DNA of 64,000 bases from Zygaena filipendulae (Eukaryota; Arthropoda; Insecta; Lepidoptera; Zygaenidae), in the NCBI GenBank assembly GCA_907165275.2, contig OU015679.1, positions 1,302,001 through 1,366,000 of the forward strand, given 5' to 3'. Numbering within the stretch: position 1 is the stretch's first letter; the number at the start of each line of letters is the position of its first letter. Below the pieces are notes generated by a model. The model worked only from the letters and a program-made list of their open reading frames with translations, did no database searches and was not told the origin of the DNA. Below are positions 28,723 through 38,527 of this stretch, piece after piece. A program made the translations under genes and the position numbers.

Positions 28723-29221
28723 TCATGGTCCTGTATCTACGCCGGATATTTTATCTCACCTGGATCAGCTGAAGTTTGCAAGAAAATCGGAGTGATCATC
28801 GAAATATAAAAACAATAATTTTGTGCCAAAGGGTTGGAGTCAATAGGAAGACATTACACTAGGCCGAACAAAGGAGTTGAAGTGAAATAATCTTTTTTGG
28901 ATTGCAATTTCTCCTAATTATTGTTTAATTCGAACCCATCACTCTCTTAATTATCAGGTAATAAATTTTTTAGGTATAATTATTTACCAGGACACGGATT
29001 CAATTAAGGTTAGTGAATGTGGACTTTGTTAAATTAGTAGGTAATTGAAACAAAACTCATAAATAACACTTAATTCAGTCATAAAACATTAAAATTGTTA
29101 TCAATCCATATTCTTCGTTACTGCAACGAGCCTAAATTGGAATAAGTTAGTTAATGTTAAGCGTAATTTACACACTTTTTTGTACGTAGGTCTGGTTGTT
29201 TGTAGGTAGGTTTATACTTAA
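28723..29221 (+). other. Element G leader
   Basis: Noncoding, AT-rich, beginning with the presumed primer site. No ORF or conserved motif beyond that. Confidence 0.5.
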
Positions 29222-29505
29222 AAGTCTCAATTATTTATTTAGTGACAAAATAAAAGTATATTGTTTTATATACATATTTCATATTGCTTGGTTTTTAAAA
29301 CGTACCTACTTAAGTCTCAATAATTAATTAGTGACAAAATAAAAGTAATATATTGTTTTATATACATATTTTCATATTGCTTGACTTTTTTTAAACGTAC
29401 CTACTTAAGTCTCGATGGTTAATTAGTGACAAATAAAAGTAATAGGTATATTGTTTAGATACCTATTTATTATAGTATATTTTCATATTGCTTGTTAGGT
29501 TCAAA
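29222..29505 (+). repeat. Three tandem repeats in the element G leader
   Basis: A unit of about 92 bp starting AAGTCTC and containing TTAGTGACAAA, ATATTGTTT and CATATTGCTTG begins at 29222, 29312 and 29406. It lies between the LTR and the gag start. Confidence 0.85.
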
Positions 29506-29647
29506 ACGTACAAACAAAGGTAGTTTTCCTGTATTGTATGATTGGTGATATTTGTACTCAAATTTGATTGTGTTAAACAGTACCTATACTTAGTAGTTAA
29601 CCGATTATTACGTCGTATTTCAGAGATAATTGTGCCTGTCTGCCAAA

Positions 29648-30538
29648 ATGCCCCCAGAAAAGGATCCAAATAAGATACGAGCCAGTTACAAGGGACAGTT
29701 AACATCGTTTTCTTCATATGTAAGCAAACTTGATGCCGAAACAATGGATTCTTCGAGTGTGAGCGAATTGCAATTGCGTTTGAATAAAATGAAATCAATG
29801 CTTGAACGGTTTGATGAGGTTCAACTTACATTAGAATGTGAGTCGGATGATTTGCAGACTCAGTTAAAGGAAAGAATGGAATTTGAGTCCCATTATTTCA
29901 ATGCAGTGTCTCGTGGTCAAATTTTAGTTGATCAATTTAATAAAAAAGATGAAAAAGACAAATTCTTTTCAAACCGCAGCCAATCAGGTCACATCGTTAA
30001 GTTACCAACCATTCAGTTGCCCAAATTTTGCGGGTCCTATGAAGCATGGCTCGAATTTCATGATACTTTTACGGCTTTAATACACGATAATAGCGAAATT
30101 GATGACATCAACAAGTTTCACTATCTCAGGTCATTATTAGAGGGTTCCGCGGCCATAGTAATAAAGTCCATTGAGTTTTCAGCCAAGAATTATAGTGTTG
30201 CGTGGCGGTTGCTTTGCGACAGGTTCGACAACAAAAGGTTACTCATACAAAATCATGTTTCTGCATTGTTTAACGTCGAACCTGTCACAAGGGAAAGTTC
30301 TACTTCACTAAAGCGCTTGATCGATCAGATCAATAAAAATTTAAGAGCGCTCGAATCGCTCGGTGAGTCTGTTAAATACTGGGATACTCTTTTAATCTAC
30401 ATTTTTACCCAGAAACTTGATCAAAAAACATTTCGTGAATGGGAAGAATTTAAAAGCAGATTAAACAAAAATGAAAAATTGATTTTGGTACGTTTGAAGC
30501 ATTCTTACGCAATCAGGCAGATTTACTTGAAACATTAG
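29648..30538 (+). CDS. Element G Gag, N-terminal part of the polyprotein
   Basis: Starts at ATG 29648 (PPEKDPNKIRASYKG). A coiled-coil-like N-terminus leads to the BEL Gag signature (LPTIQLPKFCGSYEAWLEF, then LRSLLEGSAA). The frame runs into a premature stop at 30536-30538. The next frame carries on the same protein from about 30490 (FEAFLRNQADLLETLE), so a single-base indel between about 30476 and 30492, or much less likely a programmed shift, separates Gag from the rest. The following zinc knuckles are in the downstream frame. Confidence 0.88.
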   Translation: MPPEKDPNKIRASYKGQLTSFSSYVSKLDAETMDSSSVSELQLRLNKMKSMLERFDEVQLTLECESDDLQTQLKERMEFESHYFNAVSRGQILVDQFNKKDEKDKFFSNRSQSGHIVKLPTIQLPKFCGSYEAWLEFHDTFTALIHDNSEIDDINKFHYLRSLLEGSAAIVIKSIEFSAKNYSVAWRLLCDRFDNKRLLIQNHVSALFNVEPVTRESSTSLKRLIDQINKNLRALESLGESVKYWDTLLIYIFTQKLDQKTFREWEEFKSRLNKNEKLILVRLKHSYAIRQIYLKH

Positions 30539-33500
30539 AATTAACACGAAATCCAGGAAATCAAAATCAATCAAATCAGCAGTCAAAGGGAAACTCTAAA
30601 GTTAAATCTCTGGTCTCTGTTCAATCTTCAGATACAAAGTCATGTCCTAAATGCAACAGTGATCACTTACTAACTAATTGCCCACAATTTTTATCGTTAA
30701 GTAATAATAACCGTCTCAGTTTATTACCTTCATTTAAAGTATGTTTTAATTGCTTTAGTCCTGGACATTATGCTAACCGATGCAAAAAAGGCGGGTGCAG
30801 AGTATGCAAAAGGAAACACAACACGCTAATTCACATTGATGATTTTAAGTCACAGCAACCTAACAAAAATAACTCATCATCAAATGTGCGTTCCGCCAGC
30901 ATATCCACTGCGGGACAGCCATCATCGACCGTAGCAAACGGAGATACTGTTGCACTGTCAGCGAGAGTTTTATCGTGCAATAAAAACATGAGTGAGGTGC
31001 TACTCTCGACTGCTCTAGTTAAGGTATATGATTCTCAAAATAGGGAACAAATAGCCCGTGCAATTTTGGATAGCGGAAGTACATCTTGCCTTATTGCTCA
31101 AGGGTTATTTGATCGTTTGGATATACCTGCTATCAAAATCAATAAGTCCATCATGGGCATAAATAGGATCTCATCTCAAATTTCTAAAATGTGCAATCTG
31201 TCAATAAAATCTTTAAATGAAAATTTTTCCTCAAACATTCAGTGTTTCGTTTTGCCTTCCATAACTGATAATGTGCCCCCTCAACAGGTTAATTTATCAG
31301 GCTTGAATATCCCCTCAGAGATCTGCCTAGCAGATCCTCACTTCGACTCGCCTGCTGAAGTCGACTTAATCATAGGAGCTGATGTCTTCTGGGATATCTT
31401 AGGGCCACAAAAGATTATCCTAGGTGAAGGGAAACCAATTCTTTGTGAGACAAGGTTGGGTTGGTTAGTTTCAGGCCCTATCTGTGGTACTACTAATTCA
31501 ACATCTCACAATTTAATATGCAACTTTGGTAAAATGAATACTACGCATAATGATAACCCCATTGATAGCAGTGACACCCAATTCGATCTAGATCGTTTTT
31601 GGCAATTGGAAGAAGTTCAGCCACAGCTATCAACTTGGTCCCCTGAGGAGAGGTCATGCGAGGAACATTTCATCAAAAATACCACTCGTCTAGACGACGG
31701 TCGGTTCTGCGTCAAAATCCCCTTAAAGGAATCCCCACAAGTACTTGGCGACTCCTTCAAAAAATCAGAACGCTGTTTTTTATCATTAGAACGCCGGTTT
31801 GAGAATAATTCAAACTTAGGTAATATGTATAAGTCATTCATGGCTGAATATGAGTCTATGGGTCACATGACTAAATGTGATTCAGTGGACCCTGATAATG
31901 TCAATCATTACATACCACATCATGGTGTTTTAAGGGAGAGCAGTACAACCACAAAATTACGTGCTGTATTTAACGCGAGTAGCCTTACTACTTCCGGCGT
32001 GAGTTTTAACGACATACAAATGGTCGGGCCTACAGTACAGGATGATCTGCTATCCATCCTTTTACGCTTTCGGCAACATAAATATATCATAGCCGCTGAT
32101 GTGGAAAAGATGTACCGCCAGGTTGTGGTACATCCTGAATTTAGGCAGCTTCAGCAAATCGTTTGGCGATTTGATCCAACGGAACCTCTGGGTGTTTATA
32201 AACTAAATACGGTTACGTATGGAACGGCAAGCGCCCCATACTTAGCAACAAGATGCCTGAAGCAAATCGGTCTTGATTGCAAAGATGATAAGATCAAAGA
32301 GATAATCACTCGTGACTTTTACGTAGATGATCTCCTAACTGGTGAAAATTCAATAAACGAAGTACGCAGGATTCGTGAGCAGGTCACAGCGGAATTGGCA
32401 TCGGCTTGTATGCCACTTAGAAAGTGGAAGTCAAATCATCCATGTCTTGCATCGGAATCAAATCAGTCTCCGGTTGATTTGAATATTGGAGCAACAGAGT
32501 CAAGTAAAACTTTAGGCTTGAATTGGAAGACTAATACCGACGAGCTCAGTTTTCCCATAGGTTCTTTGATTAAAAGAGGTAACACAAAACGTGATTTACT
32601 ATCTGTGATGTCACAGATTTTTGACCCCTTGGGACTTCTTTCTCCCTGTATCATCAGCATGAAAATGTTGATGCAGAAATTGTGGTTGCACAAATTAGGA
32701 TGGGACGACCCGTTGCCGTCTGATGTTCAAAGGACATGGGATGAAATTCTTGACACATTTGATAACTTAAATCACATCCGCGTACCGCGCCATGTTGTTT
32801 GCGATCTTCATGAATTTGTTGAATTTCACATCTTTTCCGATGCATCAGAGAAAGCTTATGGAGCTTGTTTGTATGTCAGAAGCGGTAATGACAAAGATGA
32901 GATCTTAGTGCGGCTGTTATTAGCCAAGAGCCGCGTGGCTCCTATAAAACCGACTACTATTCCTCGATTAGAGCTCTGTGGGGCCTTGGTTGGTACACGT
33001 CTTTATGAAAAGGCTCTGAGTTCCTTGCGTATTAAAGTTAACAGCGTCACGTTTTGGACCGATTCCACCATTGTACTTGGATGGTTGAGAATGCTGCCCA
33101 ATAAGTTACAACCATTTGTGCGAAATCGTGTTGCTGAGATTTTGGAGAAAGCAGGAAACTGTAACTGGAGACATGTACCAACTAATAAAAACCCTGCAGA
33201 TCTTATTTCTCGAGGTGTCAGTATAGATTCCCTTCAATCTCTTGAGGGATGGTGGTCAGGGCCCAACTTTCTGCAAAGGGACCCAACTTACTGGCCTACT
33301 CAAAATAAAGATAAAATAAATAAAAAATACTTACCTGAAATGCGCCCAGAAAAATCATTTAGTGCAGTAGTTTTCCAAACTTCTGAAGAAGGTAAATTAA
33401 TCGATTTCAATCGCTTCTCAAGCTTCACAAAGCTCAAACGTACCGCAGCTTACGTATTAAGATTCATAAAGGCTTGCAGACAACAATCATTCAATTCGGA

Positions 33501-34914
33501 TTTCCTCAGCGAAGAGGAGTTAAAACAGGGAGTAAATTTAATCATTAGATTGTCTCAAAGAGAATCATTTTTTAAGGAATATGACTTATTACTTAAGAAT
33601 AAACCGCTTCCCCGTAAAAACCCTTTACTCAAATTTCATCTTTTTATGGATCATGACAATATTATGAGAGTTGGAGGTCGCTTAGATAACTCAAGCTTTT
33701 CATACGAAAAGAAGCACCCAGTCATTATACAGTCCACCCATCGATTTTCACGGCTACTTTTCGAGTTTGAACATAAGCGTTTGCTGCATGCCGGGCCCCA
33801 ATTGCTGTTGTGTTCGATTAGAGAGAATTATTGGCCCATTGGTGGCCAACGTTTAGCAAAGGCTACTTTTCGTAAATGTATTCTGTGTGTACGAATCCAA
33901 GGTCGCACAGTATCCCCGCTGATGGGCAACTTACCTCCTAATCGCATTAAACCTAGTTTCCCGTTCGAAAATGTAGGAGTAGATTACGCCGGTCCCATTT
34001 CTGCAGTCAGCCGTCAAGGACGAGGCTGTAGAGTAATTAAAGTTTATATTGTTGTTTTCGTATGTTTTAGCACAAAGGCTTTGCATCTTGAACTGGTTGG
34101 TGACTTGACGAGTAACAATTATTTGCTAGCTATCAGGCGATTTATATCACGGAGAGGAAAGCCACTAAACATTTATTCTGATAATGGGACCTCTTTCGTA
34201 GGCGCATATAATGAGCTTTCAAAATTCTTGAAGCATAATTGTAATTCGTTTTCTGAAGACCTGGCTAATGAAGGCATCAAGTTTCATTTCATACCTGCTT
34301 ACTCACCACATTTTGGGGGACTTTGGGAGGCAGGCGTCAAATCTACCAAATTTCATTTAGTAAGAGTGTTGGGACATTGTAATTTTACCTATGAGGAGTT
34401 AAATTCTACTTTAATACAAATTGAGGCAATTTTAAACTCAAGGCCACTCACTCCTATTTCATCTGACCCGGAAGACCTGATGCCGCTAACTCCTAGCCAC
34501 TTTCTAATTGGACGTCCGCTTACATCTCTGCCCTCACCGAATTATTCACAGCACTCCGTCAATCACCTCACTCGTCATCAGCGAATTGAGCAGTTGCGAC
34601 AACATTTTTGGACAAGATGGTCCAAGGAGTATATTTCGCAACTTCAACAGCGTGTAAAGTGGAAAAAGGATCAAAATCCGCTGAAGACTGACACTCTTGT
34701 TGTGATAAAGGATGACAATTTGCCACCTTTAAAATGGAAACTCGGAAGAATCGTAGCTGTCTATCCAGGCTCTGATGGCATCAATCGAGTTGCTGACATC
34801 AGGACGTCTAGTGGCGTGGTTCGACGTTCATTTTCAAGAATCTGTCCACTTCCTGAGGTTGATGCAGATGTTGAAAGGGATCCTTTCAACGCGGGGAGCA
34901 TGTTTCGACAATAA
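30490..34914 (+). CDS. Element G zinc knuckle, protease, RT, RNase H and integrase
   Basis: One open frame. Cysteine knuckles lie at about 30640-30830 (CPKCNSDHLLTNC, CFNCFSPGHYANRC, CRVCKRKHNTLIH). The protease has LDSGSTS (DSGS coded by 31069-31080). The BEL RT shows IAADVEKMYRQV, NTVTYGTASAPYLA and YVDD (32320-32331). RNase H has FSDASEKAYGACLY, RLELCGA and WTDSTIVLGWL. The integrase has HAGPQ...C..C, DYAGPIS, YSDNGTSF and SPHFGGLWEAGVKSTK, then HFLIGRPL. BEL/Pao membership is clear from these. The last codons (MFRQ, stop at 34912) lie inside the 3' LTR. No stop codon or shift is seen in this part, so apart from the Gag lesion the copy looks fresh. Confidence 0.93.
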   Translation, partial: TFEAFLRNQADLLETLELTRNPGNQNQSNQQSKGNSKVKSLVSVQSSDTKSCPKCNSDHLLTNCPQFLSLSNNNRLSLLPSFKVCFNCFSPGHYANRCKKGGCRVCKRKHNTLIHIDDFKSQQPNKNNSSSNVRSASISTAGQPSSTVANGDTVALSARVLSCNKNMSEVLLSTALVKVYDSQNREQIARAILDSGSTSCLIAQGLFDRLDIPAIKINKSIMGINRISSQISKMCNLSIKSLNENFSSNIQCFVLPSITDNVPPQQVNLSGLNIPSEICLADPHFDSPAEVDLIIGADVFWDILGPQKIILGEGKPILCETRLGWLVSGPICGTTNSTSHNLICNFGKMNTTHNDNPIDSSDTQFDLDRFWQLEEVQPQLSTWSPEERSCEEHFIKNTTRLDDGRFCVKIPLKESPQVLGDSFKKSERCFLSLERRFENNSNLGNMYKSFMAEYESMGHMTKCDSVDPDNVNHYIPHHGVLRESSTTTKLRAVFNASSLTTSGVSFNDIQMVGPTVQDDLLSILLRFRQHKYIIAADVEKMYRQVVVHPEFRQLQQIVWRFDPTEPLGVYKLNTVTYGTASAPYLATRCLKQIGLDCKDDKIKEIITRDFYVDDLLTGENSINEVRRIREQVTAELASACMPLRKWKSNHPCLASESNQSPVDLNIGATESSKTLGLNWKTNTDELSFPIGSLIKRGNTKRDLLSVMSQIFDPLGLLSPCIISMKMLMQKLWLHKLGWDDPLPSDVQRTWDEILDTFDNLNHIRVPRHVVCDLHEFVEFHIFSDASEKAYGACLYVRSGNDKDEILVRLLLAKSRVAPIKPTTIPRLELCGALVGTRLYEKALSSLRIKVNSVTFWTDSTIVLGWLRMLPNKLQPFVRNRVAEILEKAGNCNWRHVPTNKNPADLISRGVSIDSLQSLEGWWSGPNFLQRDPTYWPTQNKDKINKKYLPEMRPEKSFSAVVFQTSEEGKLIDFNRFSSFTKLKRTAAYVLRFIKACRQQSFNSDFLSEEELKQGVNLIIRLSQRESFFKEYDLLLKNKPLPRKNPLLKFHLFMDHDNIMRVGGRLDNSSFSYEKKHPVIIQSTHRFSRLLFEFEHKRLLHAGPQLLLCSIRENYWPIGGQRLAKATFRKCILCVRIQGRTVSPLMGNLPPNRIKPSFPFENVGVDYAGPISAVSRQGRGCRVIKVYIVVFVCFSTKALHLELVGDLTSNNYLLAIRRFISRRGKPLNIYSDNGTSFVGAYNELSKFLKHNCNSFSEDLANEGIKFHFIPAYSPHFGGLWEAGVKSTKFHLVRVLGHCNFTYEELNSTLIQIEAILNSRPLTPISSDPEDLMPLTPSHFLIGRPLTSLPSPNYSQHSVNHLTRHQRIEQLRQHFWTRWSKEYISQLQQRVKWKKDQNPLKTDTLVVIKDDNLPPLKWKLGRIVAVYPGSDGINRVADIRTSSGVVRRSFSRICPLPEVDADVERDPFNAGSMFRQ

Positions 34915-35072
34915 AGCGCCTGATGAGATTTTTACTCAATCTTTTAGTTAAGCGCGAATGCGCAGCGACGTTTGTATGGTTAATATTATTAAAAACTGGG
35001 TTATCATTACTACCTAACCTATGTCTCGGATTTTATTCAAAAATAATACCTAAAACCTAAATAAGACCTTAT
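34901..35072 (+). repeat. Element G 3' LTR
   Basis: Second copy of the 172-bp terminal repeat, preceded by the purine run GCGGGGAGCA. The pol stop codon lies within its first 14 bases. Confidence 0.8.
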
Positions 35073-35282
35073 ACCAATGCGCTTATTGTATTTGAGATTT
35101 TTAAGAAGATCATACGATGATCTGTGATGGTCGTATTAAGAATACAAATAACAGCGTTTTTATCATTAGGTTGTAATTTAAGTAGAAAGTGATCGAGACA
35201 GCTGTTGCCTCTCGTAGGCAACACATGCCCTGGGAGAAATCCATGCATAGCCAGCATATTTAGATAGTTGATAGTAGTAGTA
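35073..35282 (-). pseudogene. Element F endonuclease fragment
   Basis: The minus-strand frame contains YLNMLAMHGFLP, PTRGNSCLDHFLLKL and TTITDHRMIFLKI, the C-terminal end of an APE-type endonuclease (the DH pair is the last catalytic block). It continues into the RT at 28550 after the BEL element. The 5' end at 35282 is a truncation point next to the 11-bp duplication. Confidence 0.8.
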
Positions 35283-35508
35283 GATGATATTAAGGAATAC
35301 ATTTGCTCGAAAGGTGAACAATGTATGGACGTGCAGATATTGTCGCAGAAACAAGATACTAATTTTAATTCTTATAAAATAATTATACCAAAACACAAAG
35401 TTACTGTGTTTACAAAATGTGTGTGTTTTACAAAATGATTTTTGGCCGGCTGGCATCATGTTTCGGATATTCAAGGAACGAGTATATAATCAGATTTCGT
35501 ATCAATGA
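35283..35508 (+). pseudogene. Element E ORF1, C-terminal part
   Basis: Resumes at the duplicated GATGATATTAA with DDIKEYICSKGEQCMDVQIL and FNSYKIIIPKHKVTVF. After a shift in the TGTGTGTGTTTT run near 35415 it ends NDFWPAGIMFRIF...ISYQ, stop at 35506-35508. The FWPAG block is the usual end of this ORF1 type. The stop overlaps the ORF2 start in ATGATGG, a reinitiation-type arrangement. Confidence 0.75.
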
Positions 35509-35846
35509 TGGACATTTCAAGTAATATCGTCTTAACGTCATATAACTGTAAATCTTTGAGAAGTTCCGTGCAACAAGTGCGGGACCTCTGTATAGAATCC
35601 GATCTGATCGCCCTTCAGGAAACATGGCTATTGCCACATGACTTGGACCTCGTTCATGAGATAGATAGTGAATTTGGATGCACTGCCAAATCTTCGGTGG
35701 ATAAGTCAGTGGGGGTGTTGCGTGGGAGACCTTATGGTGGACTGGCACTTATGTGGAGAAAATCCAGGCTGCCGATGGTGTCTGTAGTTAAATGCGATAG
35801 TGATAGATTGATTATTATTCGCGTTACCATAAGCATGCGTTCCTTT
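35505..35846 (+). pseudogene. Element E ORF2, endonuclease part 1
   Basis: Starts ATGATGGAC. Shows the first APE blocks: TSYNCKSLRSS (catalytic Asn), IALQETWLL (catalytic Glu) and GRPYGGLALMW. Interrupted by solo LTR H at 35847; the register with 38532 is kept (2,685 bp). Confidence 0.88.
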
Positions 35847-36395
35847 TGTAACGACCCATAAGGTCCTACAAAATTTTTTTGGTTATAATTAAAATCTTAA
35901 ATAATTATTAAAGTATAGAAGATAATAAAATACACCTATAAAATTACATTTAAAACATATTAGAGGACATTGCGGTTCAAATAACATCGAAAACAAGTTT
36001 TAGTACGTTTATCAATAATAACTCCTAAACTAAAGAAGTTAGGACAAAATATTATATGAAGGAAAGTGCTTGTATTAGGGAATACCAAATGTATATTGAA
36101 TTTCGAGAGTATAGGAGCAAGTTAGAAAACGCGAATCCCCCCATGCAGGCGTCTCGGAATACAGGGCCGAACGCACCGCCAGTATCCACGAGCCGTATAT
36201 CTACGGGGAATACGGAGGTAAAAAATGTCCTGACGACAAAAGTTTGTTGGGAAAGTAAATTGATAATAGTGTAATAATAAACGAATGCGATGGGGAGGGA
36301 ACCTCTAAGGGACAATAAATATAATATTATTGCACATTTATCAAACATAAAATTTATTTTCTCATACAATTTTTTTTATAAATAATATACATGCA

Positions 36396-36470
36396 AAGTA
36401 CGTCGTGGTCGAGCGGTCTGCGCGCAGAACGATTTATCGGTTTGTGCAAGGATTCGTACACGCGACCTGG
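36396..36470 (+). other. tRNA-like segment (leucine/serine style) inside solo LTR H
   Basis: GTGGTCGAGCGGTCTGCGCG resembles an A-box region of a type-II tRNA, and GGATTCGTACAC about 45 bp on is a loose B-box-like word. It is not a foldable tRNA as far as I can see. A second, weaker segment (ATAGCGCAGAGTGGTTTA) occurs near 36666. Confidence 0.3.
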
Positions 36471-38433
36471 AAGTTTCGTCATTACGCATTGTGTCCTGAT
36501 TGCGTTGTGCAGAGGCGAGCATGCGCGATTGTGATACTTGGTGGTCGCATGAAAGCGTATGTGGGCCGATGTGCCTCGCGAACGAGATGCTTTGAGTAGA
36601 ATATTTGTATTGATTTTATCATTACAAAAGACGGTTCGTTACGAATAGTCTTGTTGAGCGAGCGATAGCGCAGAGTGGTTTAATGTTTTTGTGCGAAGGT
36701 CTGTCAGTGCACTTGACGTCCGTTAGGATATCTCGAGCGTAGACCTAAAAACATTAGTCACGAGGAAGGATCTTCAAATCACAGTACCAAATAGGCTCGA
36801 AGCAAACGGAACTTAATCTTGAACGGTTGGACATTGCACGTCGCGAGCGTATGATGGCGTAGATGGGTAAAAATCCGCGCCTTGAGTCATCTGCGCCGTG
36901 ACGAGTTTCGTTGTGCGCCTTGTACCTTACCTTGAATAACAACGCCTTCCGTGTTATTCAATCTACATATCACCGATGCGGCTGACTGGAGATGCCGGCC
37001 CTCTCCTACACCAGGGAAGGGTTGTTCGCTCTTCTTTCTGTTTTACCTTTCTTTTTATTACAAATATTATCGATGGGCCAATGCGCTCTGTGGCTCGATT
37101 GCTGGCTGCAGAGACAGACTGGAGCTACTGTGACTCGCAACCACATGTATGCTTACGTGGGTCCCTGCGCTTTGCGATCGAGACCGTTGTGCAGAGGCTG
37201 GGGGATCGGCTATTGGCGACCTCGTCGCTGACGCTAGATTCTCGGCAACCTTTGTGTTTTTCAACACGATGTGCTTGCCAATGTTCTGATGTGGCAGAAC
37301 GAGTTGGATGCCCGAGTGGGTTCACAGGGGAGAGAGAGCCATTCAACTCTACAGCTACGGCTAGGCTACGGCCTCACTGCTTGCAGTATGACAGAGAGTT
37401 CATCAGCTGAAGTTCCAGGTTCCAGGGAGAGATTGGTCTCCGACAACACACACATACAATTTTGGATCACTGTGCTGGGGTTTGGTTTGTGGTGGTCCCA
37501 CCCAACCCTGGTCTTCGGGCTGGCACATATTCAAGGGCTCACCATGGCTCCAACGCGGCGGTAGTCTTCGGACTGGGGACGTACAGTCTCCTCACTGGAT
37601 TCCTGAAACGGACGCTGGTGAATGATCTTAGATGTAACCATCTAGAATGATCCTCTACCTTGTGAAACAGGTTGGGGGAGGTGACGAAGGCATTGTGCTG
37701 GATGGTCATCACCGTGGAATAGCGCAGGAGGGGCTATACCACCTTCCGGCGAATACTTATGTATTAACTGGAAGCCTTACCTTCGGTTTGACGTCGGGAT
37801 TGGTTGCAGTGCCAACAATCATTTCACGTAGTACTTGAGGTTCCTGTGGCCAATGCTTGCGTCATACTGAGGGGACAAAATCTGGTCGACCTTGGAATAG
37901 AATCGTCTGGGTGGTTTATTAAATATATTTATGCGTCCTGGCAATGTCTGAGCCATCTGAGCCAGGAATGGTAGCTTTTGACGAGATATTGACCGTGGTT
38001 AAACCGACAAACACAAACTAAAACAGATTGTAGGGATAGACAAACATAAGAGTCAAGATTATTCAAACTTAGCCTACAAGCCAATAGATTAGGCCGCAAA
38101 AACAAACTAATAAAATAGGACATCGATATAATGTTAGGGAGGCAGGTCGTCACAAACAAACTAACAAAACTAGATCATCCACACAAATAGATTAAAAATA
38201 GATCATCCACCTAAAGTTAGGAAAGAGGTCGCACGAAGCAATAAAAATAGGGATTCGTCCGTGTACTAATCTAAAACCGTCCGTGTATTCGCTAAGCATA
38301 AATTAGAGATCGTTCATGTATTAACTTTAGAATCTTAGCTATAAACTTAACCAAGCAAAAACTATGATGCAAATACTAAGACGATAGTTCAATCTCAACC
38401 TAAAAGGATCATAGGTTACTGCACACAACGAAT

Positions 38434-38458
38434 TTAGAGTCCTAACCACTAGACAATC
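38434..38458 (-). other. tRNA-Glu-like 5' half inside solo LTR H
   Basis: The minus strand reads GTCTAGTGGTTAGGACTCT, close to the D-arm region of tRNA-Glu. A diverged counterpart (GTCTAGTAGTTAAGACCCTG) exists in element A's 5' LTR near 53230. No complete tRNA is present. Confidence 0.35.
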
Positions 38459-38527
38459 AGGCCAAATTAGAGATCATCGTAGTAAGAAGTAGATCGGAGG
38501 AAGTAGCGCGAGGGGGGGTAAGTTACA

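Larger units (their letters stand above)
28551..35072 (+). mobile_element. Element G: BEL/Pao LTR retrotransposon
   Basis: A 6.5-kb plus-strand element with 172-bp terminal direct repeats (28551-28722 and 34901-35072), a 925-bp leader, and gag-pol from 29648 to 34914. RT and integrase have BEL signatures. It sits in element F's coding region. I found no target duplication (TTCTT before, ACCAA after), so the terminal repeats are called LTRs on position, the TGTT start and the purine-rich GCGGGGAGCA before the right copy. Confidence 0.88.
25938..35282 (-). mobile_element. Element F: minus-strand non-LTR element containing element G
   Basis: The 3' end is at the left (T-rich on the minus strand, with an AATAAAG just before it) and a 5'-truncated endonuclease is at the right. 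It has an 11-bp duplication and is interrupted by the BEL element at 28551-35072. Taking G out leaves one open frame from endonuclease to RT, apart from the exact base count at the junction. Confidence 0.85.
35847..38527 (+). repeat. H: 2.68-kb solo LTR of an A-like Ty3 family
   Basis: Begins TGTAACGACCC and ends AAGTTACA (6-bp inverted ends TGTAAC/GTTACA), flanked by CTTT at 35843-35846 and 38528-38531. Its ends resemble element A's LTR in inverse orientation: the start matches the start of A's LTR at 5177, and its right third matches 53155-54083 (for example 37569-37590 against 53952-53973, 18 of 22 bases by eye). No coding capacity; short ORFs are not credible. It arose by LTR-LTR recombination of a former full element, an inference from the single LTR with a duplication. 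Confidence 0.88.

Noticed and set aside
35178..35474. 98-codon minus-strand ORF as part of element F endonuclease
   Set aside because: The plus strand of 35283-35508 encodes the C-terminus of E ORF1 (NDFWPAGIMFRIF) after the 11-bp duplication, so the minus-strand frame there is a shadow.
36396..36690. Functional tRNA genes
   Set aside because: Only A-box-like words with weak or absent B boxes and no acceptor pairing; kept as tRNA-like fragments only.
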